Shown: positions 25,908-36,537, counted from the stretch's first letter. The stretch: 41,904 nt of DNA from an uncultured Erysipelotrichaceae bacterium (GCA_900314585.1 OMVV01000007.1:1-41904), one strand, 5' to 3'. Numbers and translations are program-made. Notes: generated by a model from the letters alone, not told the origin.

Positions 25908-25914
25908 CCTCCTT
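25908..25914 (-). promoter_or_regulatory. Strong ppa ribosome binding site
   Basis: AAGGAGG on the minus strand lies eight bases before the ppa ATG and is fully complementary to the 16S rRNA 3' end. It contrasts with the absence of any such site at the divergent gene 70 bases away. A weak promoter (TTGCTA 25950-25945, 16 bases, AAGAAT 25928-25923) may supply the leader. Confidence 0.7.
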
Positions 25915-25964
25915 ATTAAATCATTCTTGTCCGCTACCAAAGCATAGCAAAACAGAACTTATAA

Positions 25965-25973
25965 TGTTATTAT
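25965..25973 (+). promoter_or_regulatory. Extended -10 promoter of the thioredoxin-like lipoprotein
   Basis: TG (25965-25966) followed by TATTAT (25968-25973) forms an extended -10 nine bases before the ATG at 25983. A TATAAT at 25960-25965 is an alternative. No Shine-Dalgarno precedes the ATG, so a leader of at most a few bases is expected. Confidence 0.5.
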
Positions 25974-25982
25974 ACACGAAGT

Positions 25983-26729
25983 ATGAGCAAAAAGTTTATA
26001 CCTTTATTAATATCTACTCTACCGATATTTTGTTTATGCTCTTGTTCAGGCGATAGCTCAAAGAAAATAGTTCTCGCTAAAAATTGCGATGAAATCTATT
26101 CCCAAAGCGAGCATACATATCGAGCAATTGATCTAGAAGAAATATCGGTCAACCACAAACTTGGTGTGGGTTTTGCCATATATTTAAGCACTGAAGGTTG
26201 TTCTGAATGTTTAAACTTTACGCCAATCATGGAGTCATATCTTCAATCAACTAACTTGTTAACTTATCACTTTGATATCGACAACAATTTAAATGAATTG
26301 AGAGAATTGAATAAAATTTATAATCACCAATTATTCACACATAGTGAGAACGATTCTATCTATGTTACTGCTCCAAGTGTTTATCTCGTTAATGGCGATA
26401 ACATCAATAAAGTTAGCAATGATTCATATATGAAAACCAAAGCAGCTTTCAATAACTATCTAAACGGCCGTTATCAAGTGAAAGATGTCTATACCTTCAA
26501 AGGCAAGATTGATTGCCCTACTAACTACGTTAACGTTACATTTAATTATGATAATACCGACTTACTTAGCTTATACACAAATCTCGTGCTACCAGCTTTT
26601 AAAGAATCAACAAACAAAATAATTGTTTCAAATAATCCAGATAGTGATGCTCTAACTATTACTAAAGATGGTCAAAACTACCCGATCAATTCGGAAACTG
26701 ACCCAAGTTTAATTAAATCATTGTTATAA
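25983..26729 (+). CDS. Thioredoxin-fold lipoprotein
   Basis: The 248-residue protein begins with a basic, hydrophobic signal (1-20) and Cys21 in an L-C-S-C lipobox-like site, so it is probably anchored outside the membrane. A segment at about 60-145 looks like a thioredoxin fold: a hydrophobic strand, then EGCSECLNFTP with a C-x-x-C, then a likely cis-proline strand TAPSVYLV. The C-terminal 90 residues are unassigned. The C-x-x-C followed by a cis-Pro strand suggests extracytoplasmic thiol-disulfide activity. It is divergent from ppa and convergent with atpC, sharing the terminator at 26733. Confidence 0.7.
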   Translation: MSKKFIPLLISTLPIFCLCSCSGDSSKKIVLAKNCDEIYSQSEHTYRAIDLEEISVNHKLGVGFAIYLSTEGCSECLNFTPIMESYLQSTNLLTYHFDIDNNLNELRELNKIYNHQLFTHSENDSIYVTAPSVYLVNGDNINKVSNDSYMKTKAAFNNYLNGRYQVKDVYTFKGKIDCPTNYVNVTFNYDNTDLLSLYTNLVLPAFKESTNKIIVSNNPDSDALTITKDGQNYPINSETDPSLIKSLL

Positions 26730-26732
26730 AAA

Positions 26733-26750
26733 AGGATGCATATGCATCCT
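26733..26750. terminator. Bidirectional terminator shared by the lipoprotein gene and the atp operon
   Basis: A perfect 18-base palindrome (AGGATGCAT and its complement ATGCATCCT) lies between the two converging stop codons. On the minus strand it is followed by TTTTTT, ideal for the atp operon. On the plus strand AATTTT follows. One arm overlaps the atpC TAG. Confidence 0.85.
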
Positions 26751-27149
26751 AATTTTCTTCATAAGTCTTGATTCGAGCTATTGCTCTTGCCAAGGCTAAC
26801 TCAGCTCGTTTGACATCCAAGTTGATGTCATCTTTTTTTGCTAGTCGCTCTTTAGCGCGGTCACGAGCCTTTTTGGCTCTATCGACATCGATTTCTTCTT
26901 TTGCCTCCACCGCATTAACAATCAGTGTTGCTTTATTGTCTTTAACAGAGATCGCTCCACCATGAATGGCGTAAAACTTAGTTTTTCCGTTTTCAACAAT
27001 ATGCATAGGAGCATACGCTAACGCACCAATAAGTGGCGCGTGGTGCGATAAGAAAGTTCGATATCCACTAGTTAATTTCACGCTTAAAGATTCCACTTCT
27101 TTTTCAAAGTAGAGACCTCTTGGTGAAATAACTGCGACTTTAAAAGACA

Positions 27150-27150
<1 letters not shown>
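26749..27150 (-). CDS. atpC: F1-ATPase epsilon subunit
   Basis: The epsilon subunit links the rotor to the c-ring and modulates ATPase activity. The 133 residues have the N-terminal beta-sandwich (VISPRGLYFEKEVESLSV, GALAYAPMHIV) and a C-terminal two-helix region rich in Arg, Ala and Lys (about 90-130). It overlaps atpD by one base and is the last gene of the operon. Confidence 0.95.
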
Positions 27151-29407
<2,257 letters not shown>

Positions 29408-29408
29408 A

Positions 29409-30914
29409 TTACTTTAATGAAGAGAAAAACTTTTTGAAGACTTCATGCATTTTCTTCTCTAAGTCTTCAGAGATGATTCTTTGTTCCATAATCTCCTTCA
29501 AAATTTCTTTGTGAGAAGAGGATAAATGAGAATAGAGTTTATTCAAAGAATCCTTAACTTTCGTAAGAGGAATTTCCTCTAAATATTTGTGTTTTGCCGC
29601 GAATAATTCGACAATTTGACGATCAACTGGATAAGTATCATATTGATTTTGTTTTAAAATCTCCATGAGAATAGCGCCATGATTTAAGACGGCTTTTGTT
29701 GATGCATCTAAGTCAGAACCAAATTGTGAGAAAGCTTGAAGTTCGCGGTAGTTTGCTAATTCAATTTTTAATGAACTTGCAACTTGCTTCATAGCTTTAA
29801 TTTGCGCCGCAGATCCAACACGGGAAACTGATAAACCAGAATCGATGGCAGGACGTTGTCCGGCATTGAACAAATCGCTCATTAAGAAGATTTGTCCATC
29901 GGTAATGGAAATTACGTTAGTTGGAATATATGCGGAAATATCGCCTTGTTGAGTTTCAATGATTGGTAAAGCAGTAATTGAACCACCACCATATGCTTTA
30001 TCTAACTTGCACGCGCGCTCAAGTAAACGTGAGTGTAAATAGAAGACATCACCAGGATATGCTTCACGACCACTTGGGCGTTTTAGAAGAAGTGATAAAG
30101 TACGATACGCAACAGCGTGTTTTGATAAATCATCAAAGATGATGAGTGAATCTTTTCCTTCTTCTAACCACTCTTCAGCCATCGCCATACCTGAATATGG
30201 GGCTAAGTATAAAAGTGGCGCAAGTTCACTGGCGGTCGCGGAAACAACAACTGTATATTTCATCGCATCTGCTTTGCGAAGCTTATCGACAATCGATGCA
30301 ACAGTTGAGTTCTTTTGACCGATAGCAACGTAGATACAGTTCACGTTTTGATCGTGTTGATTGATGATTGTGTCAACCGCAATCGCTGTTTTACCAGTTT
30401 GACGGTCACCGATGATCAATTCTCTTTGACCACGACCAATTGGAATCATCGCGTCAATCGCTTTAATTCCAGTTTGTAAAGGTGTATCAACGCTCTTACG
30501 GAACATAACTCCTGGAGCAATTCTTTCAACAGGTCTAGTTTTACTAGCTTTAATATCGCCTAAACCATCGATTGGTTGACCAAGTGCATTAACAACTCGG
30601 CCAAGAAGATTATCGCCAACTGGAACTTCCACAACTCTTTTTGTGCGTTTTACTAAATCGCCTTCTTTAATCTCGGTATCGTTACCAAGAAGGACACAGC
30701 CAACATGTTCTTCTTCAAGATTCATGACCATGCCAAAGATCGAGTGAGGAAATTCAACCAGTTCGCCTAGCATTGCTTTATCAAGACCATAAACCAAAGC
30801 AACACCATCACCGACACTAATAACTGTGCCAACATCATTCGATTCAACTTTTGATGAGAAATCTTCGATTTGTTTTTTAATTAAAGCCGATATTTCTGAT
30901 GAATTTACTTTCAT
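29409..30914 (-). CDS. atpA: F1-ATPase alpha subunit
   Basis: This is the non-catalytic nucleotide-binding subunit. The 501 residues contain the P-loop [11 protein letters not shown] near residue 169, the arginine-finger region ending [17 protein letters not shown], and the N-terminal beta-barrel with [11 protein letters not shown]. Length and motifs are standard. It overlaps atpH by one base. Confidence 0.98.
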   Translation of the reverse strand: MKVNSSEISALIKKQIEDFSSKVESNDVGTVISVGDGVALVYGLDKAMLGELVEFPHSIFGMVMNLEEEHVGCVLLGNDTEIKEGDLVKRTKRVVEVPVGDNLLGRVVNALGQPIDGLGDIKASKTRPVERIAPGVMFRKSVDTPLQTGIKAIDAMIPIGRGQRELIIGDRQTGKTAIAVDTIINQHDQNVNCIYVAIGQKNSTVASIVDKLRKADAMKYTVVVSATASELAPLLYLAPYSGMAMAEEWLEEGKDSLIIFDDLSKHAVAYRTLSLLLKRPSGREAYPGDVFYLHSRLLERACKLDKAYGGGSITALPIIETQQGDISAYIPTNVISITDGQIFLMSDLFNAGQRPAIDSGLSVSRVGSAAQIKAMKQVASSLKIELANYRELQAFSQFGSDLDASTKAVLNHGAILMEILKQNQYDTYPVDRQIVELFAAKHKYLEEIPLTKVKDSLNKLYSHLSSSHKEILKEIMEQRIISEDLEKKMHEVFKKFFSSLK

Positions 30915-31456
30915 TAGTTAGTTCTCCTTTCTTTAAGATTATTTTTAAGTGTTTCAAGTTTAAATTTGATCGAACCATCATATACATGGTCATGTACTAC
31001 CACACGCACACCACCAATAAGACGGGAATCAATAACGTTTTTAAGTTCAACCTTGTGTCCAAGTTTCTTTGAGATTGCTGATTGGATTTTATCCATTTGC
31101 GGTTTTGATAAAGGTTCAGTTGAATAAAGAAATCCTTCATCAATTGATAGTTCTTCATTAAGCTGTTTAGTAATTTCTTTAACAATATCTTTGAACTTAT
31201 AAATAAGATGTTTCTTTGTGATTAACTTCATAAAGTTCGTGATATTTTCGCTTTTAAAAGAACTACAAAGTTTATCAATTAAAGAAAACTTATCGTCATC
31301 ACTTACAAAGTAAGATTCTAGATATCTAGATATTTCTGGTTGTTCTAAAAAGAGGCTAAGTAAATCATTAAACGCCTTTTTAAATTCAAGGCATTTCTTT
31401 TCATCCTTAGCGATAGAGACTATCGCGCTAGCGTATTTAGAAACAATCGACTCCAT
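30914..31456 (-). CDS. atpH: F1-ATPase delta subunit
   Basis: Delta (OSCP) joins F1 to the peripheral stalk. The 180 residues show an N-terminal helical bundle beginning [12 protein letters not shown] and the C-terminal signature [19 protein letters not shown] near 147-165. It is coupled to atpF and atpA by one-base overlaps. Confidence 0.95.
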   Translation of the reverse strand: MESIVSKYASAIVSIAKDEKKCLEFKKAFNDLLSLFLEQPEISRYLESYFVSDDDKFSLIDKLCSSFKSENITNFMKLITKKHLIYKFKDIVKEITKQLNEELSIDEGFLYSTEPLSKPQMDKIQSAISKKLGHKVELKNVIDSRLIGGVRVVVHDHVYDGSIKFKLETLKNNLKERRTN

Positions 31457-32031
31457 TATTTATCTAAATCCTTAATAAAATCATCAATGAGTTTCTCGTT
31501 ATCTTTGGAATTAACTTCACGAGATAAAACTTTCTTCGAGGCATCTAAAGCAACTGAAACGATTTCTTTATGTACCTCGTCTTTACTTGCTTCAATTTCT
31601 TGAGCAATTTCTTCTTTAGCTTTCTTAACTTCCGCTTCACGAGCAAGCTTTGCTTCGTTAGCGATTCTTTCTTTTTCTATAAGGGCATCTTGTTTGGCTT
31701 TTTCAACAATTTCCATTGCTTCGACATTGCTATCTTTAATTCTTTGTTCCGATTTAAGTAAATCTTGTTTGGCTTTTTCTTCTTTTTCATCAGCGTCTTT
31801 AATCTTACCTTCAACGTAGTCACCACGTTTTTTAATAAGATTTTTAACTGGTTTATACGCGAAGAAAAACGCGACTAAAAGTAAGACAATGAACGCGAGT
31901 AAAGTTGCCAAAGCATCCCAAACATTTGGGAATAGTTTTGAGATGAAGTCATCTTTCGAGATGGCGCCATCACAAGCACTTAAGGGAACAGCAAACAAGG
32001 CAATTGGAACGAGTTTTGCAGCCTTTTTCAT
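31456..32031 (-). CDS. atpF: F0-ATPase b subunit made as a lipoprotein
   Basis: The b subunit is the peripheral stalk. The 191 residues have an N-terminal signal with a perfect lipobox L17-S-A-C20, then a transmembrane helix (about 38-61) and a long charged helix (70-185) that dimerises. A lipid-anchored AtpF is characteristic of mycoplasmas, whereas Bacillus b subunits lack it. This one uses the standard genetic code, so the trait may be older than the code change (inference). Confidence 0.93.
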   Translation of the reverse strand: MKKAAKLVPIALFAVPLSACDGAISKDDFISKLFPNVWDALATLLAFIVLLLVAFFFAYKPVKNLIKKRGDYVEGKIKDADEKEEKAKQDLLKSEQRIKDSNVEAMEIVEKAKQDALIEKERIANEAKLAREAEVKKAKEEIAQEIEASKDEVHKEIVSVALDASKKVLSREVNSKDNEKLIDDFIKDLDK

Positions 32032-32043
32032 AAAGATACCTCC

Positions 32044-32274
32044 TTACATAACAAAGATAATTAAGATTGCGACTAAGAGTGCATAGATACCACAAGTTTC
32101 AACAAGGGCCGCACCGATAATCATTGATGAACGAAGTTTGGAATACATTTCTGGATTTCTGGACATACCATCAATCGCTTTGGAAACAAGTAAACCTTCA
32201 CCAATGGATGAACAACCTGATGAGAAAATGGCAATCGCAGCCGCTAAAGCTTTCATACCAATAACTGGATCCAT
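32044..32274 (-). CDS. atpE: F0-ATPase c subunit
   Basis: The c subunit forms the ion-carrying ring. The 76 residues fold as two hydrophobic helices joined by the loop SRNPE (38-42). The essential carboxylate is Glu59 in ALVETCGIYALL. Helix 1 also carries Glu26 in SSIGEGLL, at the place where Na+ rings have Gln and Bacillus has Asn; some streptococci have Glu there too. Ion specificity cannot be settled from the sequence. Confidence 0.97.
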   Translation of the reverse strand: MDPVIGMKALAAAIAIFSSGCSSIGEGLLVSKAIDGMSRNPEMYSKLRSSMIIGAALVETCGIYALLVAILIIFVM

Positions 32275-33035
32275 TAAACTACCTCCTTTCTAGAAGCCAT
32301 TTTAGCTTCTTCTTCTATATCTTCTGGTCGTTCTTGAGCAATGAATAAAGCCGTTAGGAAAACGAACACCATCGTCTGAACAAAGCCAGAGAATAAATCA
32401 AAATAAGCGTGTAATAACGGGGTGAGAATAGGAACTAAGAAGATCGAATTCGGTCCCGCTGGAACAAATGAGAATAAAGTTGCGGAAAGATTTTCTAAAC
32501 CAGTATTAAGTAAGCCAAGTAAAACCCAACCGACAACCGCATTACCAAACATACGAAGGGTCATTGATAATAACGGTGCCCACATCGAAAGTAAATTCAT
32601 CGGCAAAAATACCGGAATTGGATCAACGAAGCGTTTGAAATATTTCCATCTTGTATATCGAACCGATGTCGCATGGATAAGAACAAATGTCACTAAAGCG
32701 AATGTAAATGGCACCGCCAAGTTTGTCATCGGAGTGGGTAAACCAGTGATGCCGATGATGAATGATAAAAACAAGGTTGGAATAAGTCCCAATAAGAATC
32801 CACCAAAATTATCAAAGCCTTCACCCATTGTTTCTTTAACAAAGTTATCAAGCTTTTCGACGCACATTTCAGCGATCAAAAGTAATCCTTTTGGACGTTT
32901 GAGTGGATCAGCAAGCTTTGCTTTGATGCCAACAATGATGAAAAGAATAATTAAAACAAGGCAAATACCTAAAAAGATGATAGTCTCGCCTGAAGGAGAA
33001 AATTTGGTCATTCTTTCAATATCTAAATTATTCAC
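32274..33035 (-). CDS. atpB: F0-ATPase a subunit
   Basis: The a subunit provides the ion half-channels and the essential arginine. The 253 residues have about five or six membrane segments. MTLRMFGNAVVGWVLLG holds the conserved Arg and Asn of the LRLFGN motif. The C-terminal helix pair contains PILTPLLHAYFDLFSGFVQT. It overlaps atpI by eight bases and atpE by one. Confidence 0.96.
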   Translation of the reverse strand: MNNLDIERMTKFSPSGETIIFLGICLVLIILFIIVGIKAKLADPLKRPKGLLLIAEMCVEKLDNFVKETMGEGFDNFGGFLLGLIPTLFLSFIIGITGLPTPMTNLAVPFTFALVTFVLIHATSVRYTRWKYFKRFVDPIPVFLPMNLLSMWAPLLSMTLRMFGNAVVGWVLLGLLNTGLENLSATLFSFVPAGPNSIFLVPILTPLLHAYFDLFSGFVQTMVFVFLTALFIAQERPEDIEEEAKMASRKEVV

Positions 33036-33447
33036 CTTTGTTTACCTTGTTTTGATTACGAGAATGTAAAAGCGTCGTCACGATGACAACTGCTTGCATT
33101 GGAGTGTAGCCGATAAGCGCACCCCAGAACGAATAATTAAACACTTCGATATTTGCTTTGTATTGAAGTAAAACTAATCCTAAAACAGTACCGACGAATA
33201 AAACCATTCGAAGCATATAGAAAAGAAGAAATAATCCTGGCTTTTCATTTTTAAGGATTTCGCTGCTACCTTTATAAAGCAAAACAATACAAATAATTTC
33301 GACTACTGAGCCGATGCTAACACCAATTAACCAACCCGGTTGATTAAAGGCTAAACCAATACAGGAAAGTCCAATTAAAACAATTGAGACAACACCTGCT
33401 AAAAGGAGCATCTTTTGAAGCTCACTCAAATTAGTAATCTTTTTCAT
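33028..33447 (-). CDS. atpI: AtpI-like membrane protein, first gene of the atp operon
   Basis: The 139-residue protein has about four hydrophobic segments (14-34, 38-60, 70-92 and 104-128) and leads the operon, as AtpI does in many Firmicutes. AtpI is thought to assist c-ring assembly. Sequence conservation in this family is weak, so the name rests mainly on position and topology. The ATG lies eight bases after a -10 box without a Shine-Dalgarno. Confidence 0.75.
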   Translation of the reverse strand: MKKITNLSELQKMLLLAGVVSIVLIGLSCIGLAFNQPGWLIGVSIGSVVEIICIVLLYKGSSEILKNEKPGLFLLFYMLRMVLFVGTVLGLVLLQYKANIEVFNYSFWGALIGYTPMQAVVIVTTLLHSRNQNKVNKGE

Positions 33448-33455
33448 ACACGTAT

Positions 33456-33485
33456 ATTATGCGAGAAGGCGAGAAAAAAAGTCAA
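33456..33485 (-). promoter_or_regulatory. atp operon promoter, leaderless type
   Basis: On the minus strand TTGACT (33485-33480), an 18-base spacer and CATAAT (33461-33456) precede the atpI ATG at 33447 by eight bases. The -35 sits inside one arm of the pfp terminator. No Shine-Dalgarno is present. Confidence 0.65.
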
Positions 33486-33505
33486 ACAATTTGTCTGACT
33501 TTTTT
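33475..33505. terminator. pfp terminator, overlapping the atp promoter
   Basis: Fifteen-base arms (33475-33489 and 33491-33505) pair except for one G-U: AAAAAAGTCAGACAA against TTGTTTGACTTTTTT on the minus strand. The apex pairs must open to form the loop. The stem ends in seven T residues and follows the pfp stop by 16 bases. Confidence 0.85.
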
Positions 33506-33521
33506 ATCTAGTTTCTATTGA

Positions 33522-34721
33522 TTAAACACGAACTTTTTTAAGGACTGCGGTTTTGATGATTCCATTTTCCATTTTGATATCAAGTTCGCCTTTGATGAGT
33601 GGTTCACAATATGCACGGAATGACTTGTCCATATGTGAATCATTTTTCATCATATAACCAGGAACTTTTCTTTCAACATTAGCAATCTTGCTAATATCGA
33701 CTGGTCGATATTCAACTTTGTATGGAGCATCGCTAACACGTTTGATAGCAATCATGTGTCCGGTCATGCCTTCGACAGCGTGTTTAACAGCTTCACGACC
33801 ACAGGCTTCTGCTTCATCAGAATCGACTTTTGATGTTAAGAAGGAGAACGCTCTTTGTGGAAGAGATAATTCGATTGCTCTAACTGAGATACCTAAACGA
33901 GAGTTGATGAGTTTTCCTAAGTCGCTAGCAGCACCACCAAGTTGTTTGTGACCAAAGCTATCGATTTTGACATTTGTTTCATCTCTTTCGAAATCAATTC
34001 CTTCGGAAATGGCGACAACGCAGAGTCCTTTCTTCTCATAAATTTCGGCAAATTTTTCAACGAATTTTTCAGTATCAAATTTGTTTTCTGGAAGATAAAT
34101 TAAATCTGGTCTAGCTTCTTCAGGAAGAAGATCGGTTGCGGCTGTTAACCAACCAGCGTTACGGCCCATGACTTCGATGATGTAGCCTTTGTATCTATCG
34201 TATGATTGAGCGTCAGCAATAATTTCTCTGGTAACGTTAATGACATATTTAGCTGCGCTACCAAAACCATTAGAGTGGTCGGTTTCTGCTAAATCGTTAT
34301 CGACAGTTTTCGGAACACCCATAACTTTAAGATCCATATTGAGTTCCTTTGCAAGCAAAGAAAGTTTGTAACATGTATCCATGGAATCGTTTCCACCATT
34401 AACGAAGACATAACCGATATTGTGTTTCTTAAGTGTTTCAATGATTCGGGCATATTCTTCGTGATGAAGATCTTTTGGAAGTTTATGACGAGTTGTGCCT
34501 AAAACTGCGCCTGGAGTTTGCTTTAATAATTCAATTGTTTCTGGATCTTCTTTTCCAAGATCAATGATTTTATCATTAAGAAGTCCATCGATTCCGTTTA
34601 AAGAACCATAAATATGTGAAATTTCTGGATGCTTTTGAGCTTCTTTAACTGCCCCGTAAAGCGAGGTGTTGATAACTGAAGTTGGTCCACCGGATTGGAT
34701 GTAAACCATTGCTTTTGCCAT
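33522..34721 (-). CDS. pfp: Pyrophosphate-dependent 6-phosphofructokinase type
   Basis: This glycolytic enzyme phosphorylates fructose-6-phosphate. The 399 residues have GGPTSVINTS at the N-terminus, VNGGNDSMDTCYKLS (G109-G-N-D-S), GVPKTVDNDL (Lys138) and EVMGRNAGWL. GGND and PKTxDND mark the PPi-using branch, as ATP enzymes have GGDGS and PGTIDND. A TAGGAG lies ten bases before the ATG, so this gene has a normal leader. The divergent region upstream carries a palindrome and a cre-like site. A possible promoter is TTTACA (34784-34779), 17 bases, GAAAAT (34761-34756). PPi use is inferred from motifs. Confidence 0.9.
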   Translation of the reverse strand: MAKAMVYIQSGGPTSVINTSLYGAVKEAQKHPEISHIYGSLNGIDGLLNDKIIDLGKEDPETIELLKQTPGAVLGTTRHKLPKDLHHEEYARIIETLKKHNIGYVFVNGGNDSMDTCYKLSLLAKELNMDLKVMGVPKTVDNDLAETDHSNGFGSAAKYVINVTREIIADAQSYDRYKGYIIEVMGRNAGWLTAATDLLPEEARPDLIYLPENKFDTEKFVEKFAEIYEKKGLCVVAISEGIDFERDETNVKIDSFGHKQLGGAASDLGKLINSRLGISVRAIELSLPQRAFSFLTSKVDSDEAEACGREAVKHAVEGMTGHMIAIKRVSDAPYKVEYRPVDISKIANVERKVPGYMMKNDSHMDKSFRAYCEPLIKGELDIKMENGIIKTAVLKKVRV

Positions 34722-34784
34722 ATGTTTAATTCTCCTATAAAAAATGAACAGATATATTTTCCAAAAAAATTGCTGTTTTGTAAA

Positions 34785-34812
34785 GTGACAATCTTAAATA
34801 ATAAGATTTCAC
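34785..34812. repeat. Imperfect inverted repeat in the pfp/nucleoside-kinase intergenic region
   Basis: GTGA-C-AATCTTA (34785-34796), the loop AATAA and TAAGATTTCAC (34802-34812) form eleven base pairs with a single bulged C. There is no T-run, so it is not a terminator. It lies just upstream of the putative pfp -35 and four bases from the cre-like site, which suggests a regulator binding site. Confidence 0.6.
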
Positions 34813-34815
34813 GCT

Positions 34816-34831
34816 AAGAAAGCGCTTGCAA
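34816..34831 (+). promoter_or_regulatory. cre-like catabolite-control site
   Basis: AAGAAAGCGCTTGCAA matches the Bacillus cre consensus WTGNAANCGNWNNCWW at every fixed position except the T at position 2. It overlaps the -35 of the nucleoside-kinase promoter (34826-34831), so binding should repress that gene. It also lies upstream of the divergent pfp. A CcpA-like protein is encoded at 2106-3107. Confidence 0.6.
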
Positions 34832-34854
34832 ACATGCTATTTGCTAGTTATGAT
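34826..34854 (+). promoter_or_regulatory. Nucleoside-kinase promoter
   Basis: TTGCAA (34826-34831), a 17-base spacer and TATGAT (34849-34854) form a good sigma-A promoter starting near 34861. The AGGAGG at 34867-34872 then lies in a short leader eight bases before the ATG. Confidence 0.7.
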
Positions 34855-34879
34855 ATATAAGCGAAAAGGAGGCAAAAAA

Positions 34880-36520
34880 ATGTCTTTTAAATTAACATTC
34901 TTAGGAAAAGAAAAAGTTTTCGAGAAAAAAGTTAAACTTCATGAATTGATTGATAACAAAGATCGTTCAATCATTTGTGCTCGAGTTAACAACCGCCTTA
35001 GAGAATTAACTTACGAAGTAAGTGATGATGCTAAAATTGAATTCCTTGATGTCCATGATGGTGATGCGGTGCGTATATATGAAGCATCTTTAAGATATGT
35101 GGTCGCGATGGCGTTCTCACGTGTATACCCAGATCTTGAAATTAGATTCGCATATAACGTTTCTCGTTCAGTCTTCATTCAAGTTCTTAACCCAGGCATC
35201 CATGTTAATCCAACTATGGTCGCTAAAGTTAAAGAAGAGATGGACAAGATCATCGCCGCTGATTACCCATTAATCAGAGAAAAATACACCACTCAAGAAG
35301 CTGTCAAAATCTATAACGAGAACAACTTGTTTGATAAATTAGACGCTCTTCAATTCCGTCCAGAAAAGACCATTCATTTATATGAATGTAACGGTTATTA
35401 CAACTATATGTTCAGCCGTATGGTCCCATCCACTGGATATTTAAAGAAATTCGTCTTGTTCTATTATTCACCAGGCATGATTCTTCAATATCCAAGAGCG
35501 GAAGCTGGTGGCGAAATCCCACAATTCGAAGATGCTCCTACCTTTGGTAAAACTCTTAAAGAATCTCATGAATGGGCGAAGATCGCTGGTGCGGACACAG
35601 TTGTTGGCATCAACAAACACATCCACCGCGATGGTATCGTTGACTTCATTCAACTTTGTGAAGCACGTCATAATAGAATGCTCGCCGAACTCGGTGAAAG
35701 AATCATCTCTGATAGTAACATTCGTCTTATCTGTATCGCTGGTCCATCCTCTTCAGGAAAAACGACTTTTGCGAATAGATTAAGAGTAGAACTCTTATCC
35801 AGAGGTTTAAAGCCAATTCGTATTTCTCTTGATGATTACTATTTACCAAAATCACAAGCACCACTTGATGAAGATGGTAAGCCAGATCTTGAATCAATCG
35901 AAGCCCTTGATATCGAATTATTCAACAAGAATATGCTCGATCTCATCAATGGTGAAGAAGTCCAACTTCCAAAATTTGATTTCAAACTCGGAAAACGCGT
36001 TCCAGGTCGTAACCTCAAAGTTGGTTTAGATGAACCAATCATCATCGAAGGTATCCACGCCTTAAATGATCGTATGACCGCCCTCATCCCGAGACACCAA
36101 AAATACAAAATCTTCATCGCTCCACAAGCCCAAATCAATCTCGATAATACCAACCCAATCAGTATTACTGATTTAAGATTATTACGTCGTTTGGTTCGTG
36201 ACTACAAGTTTAGAGGTGCTTCTGCTGAAGAAACCATCTCAATGTGGCCAAGCGTTAGAAGAGGCGAATTCAAATGGATTTATGACACACAAGAAGGCGC
36301 TGACTATGTTTATAACTCAATGCTTTCTTACGAATTATGCGTCATGAAGAAATATGCTCTTCCACTTCTTCAAAATGTTGACGTGGAAAGTGAATATTAT
36401 CCAGTCGCCGAACGTTTAATTAGAATGCTTAAATACTTCGAAGATATGCCAGATGAATGGGTTCCATGCAACTCACTTATGAAAGAGTTCATCGGTGGAT
36501 CTTGCTACGAAGGTGCCTAA
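34880..36520 (+). CDS. TGS-domain nucleoside kinase (uridine-kinase-like)
   Basis: The 546-residue protein joins a TGS-like N-terminus (about 1-68) and a threonyl-tRNA-synthetase-like second domain (about 70-260) to a C-terminal phosphoribulokinase/uridine-kinase domain. The P-loop is GPSSSGKTT (288-296), with RISLDDYYLPK and IIIEGIHALNDRM further on. This architecture is known in Clostridia and Thermotoga as nucleoside kinase; the substrate is probably uridine or cytidine. The start at 34880 has AGGAGG eight bases upstream; an in-frame ATG at 34826 lies upstream of the promoter -10. Regulation by the overlapping cre-like site is inferred. Confidence 0.88.
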   Translation: MSFKLTFLGKEKVFEKKVKLHELIDNKDRSIICARVNNRLRELTYEVSDDAKIEFLDVHDGDAVRIYEASLRYVVAMAFSRVYPDLEIRFAYNVSRSVFIQVLNPGIHVNPTMVAKVKEEMDKIIAADYPLIREKYTTQEAVKIYNENNLFDKLDALQFRPEKTIHLYECNGYYNYMFSRMVPSTGYLKKFVLFYYSPGMILQYPRAEAGGEIPQFEDAPTFGKTLKESHEWAKIAGADTVVGINKHIHRDGIVDFIQLCEARHNRMLAELGERIISDSNIRLICIAGPSSSGKTTFANRLRVELLSRGLKPIRISLDDYYLPKSQAPLDEDGKPDLESIEALDIELFNKNMLDLINGEEVQLPKFDFKLGKRVPGRNLKVGLDEPIIIEGIHALNDRMTALIPRHQKYKIFIAPQAQINLDNTNPISITDLRLLRRLVRDYKFRGASAEETISMWPSVRRGEFKWIYDTQEGADYVYNSMLSYELCVMKKYALPLLQNVDVESEYYPVAERLIRMLKYFEDMPDEWVPCNSLMKEFIGGSCYEGA

Positions 36521-36537
36521 TTAACTTTCTAAAAATT

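Noticed and set aside
32422-33069. 215-residue antisense open frame over atpB
   Set aside because: It mirrors atpB codons on the opposite strand, with no promoter, binding site or recognisable domain.
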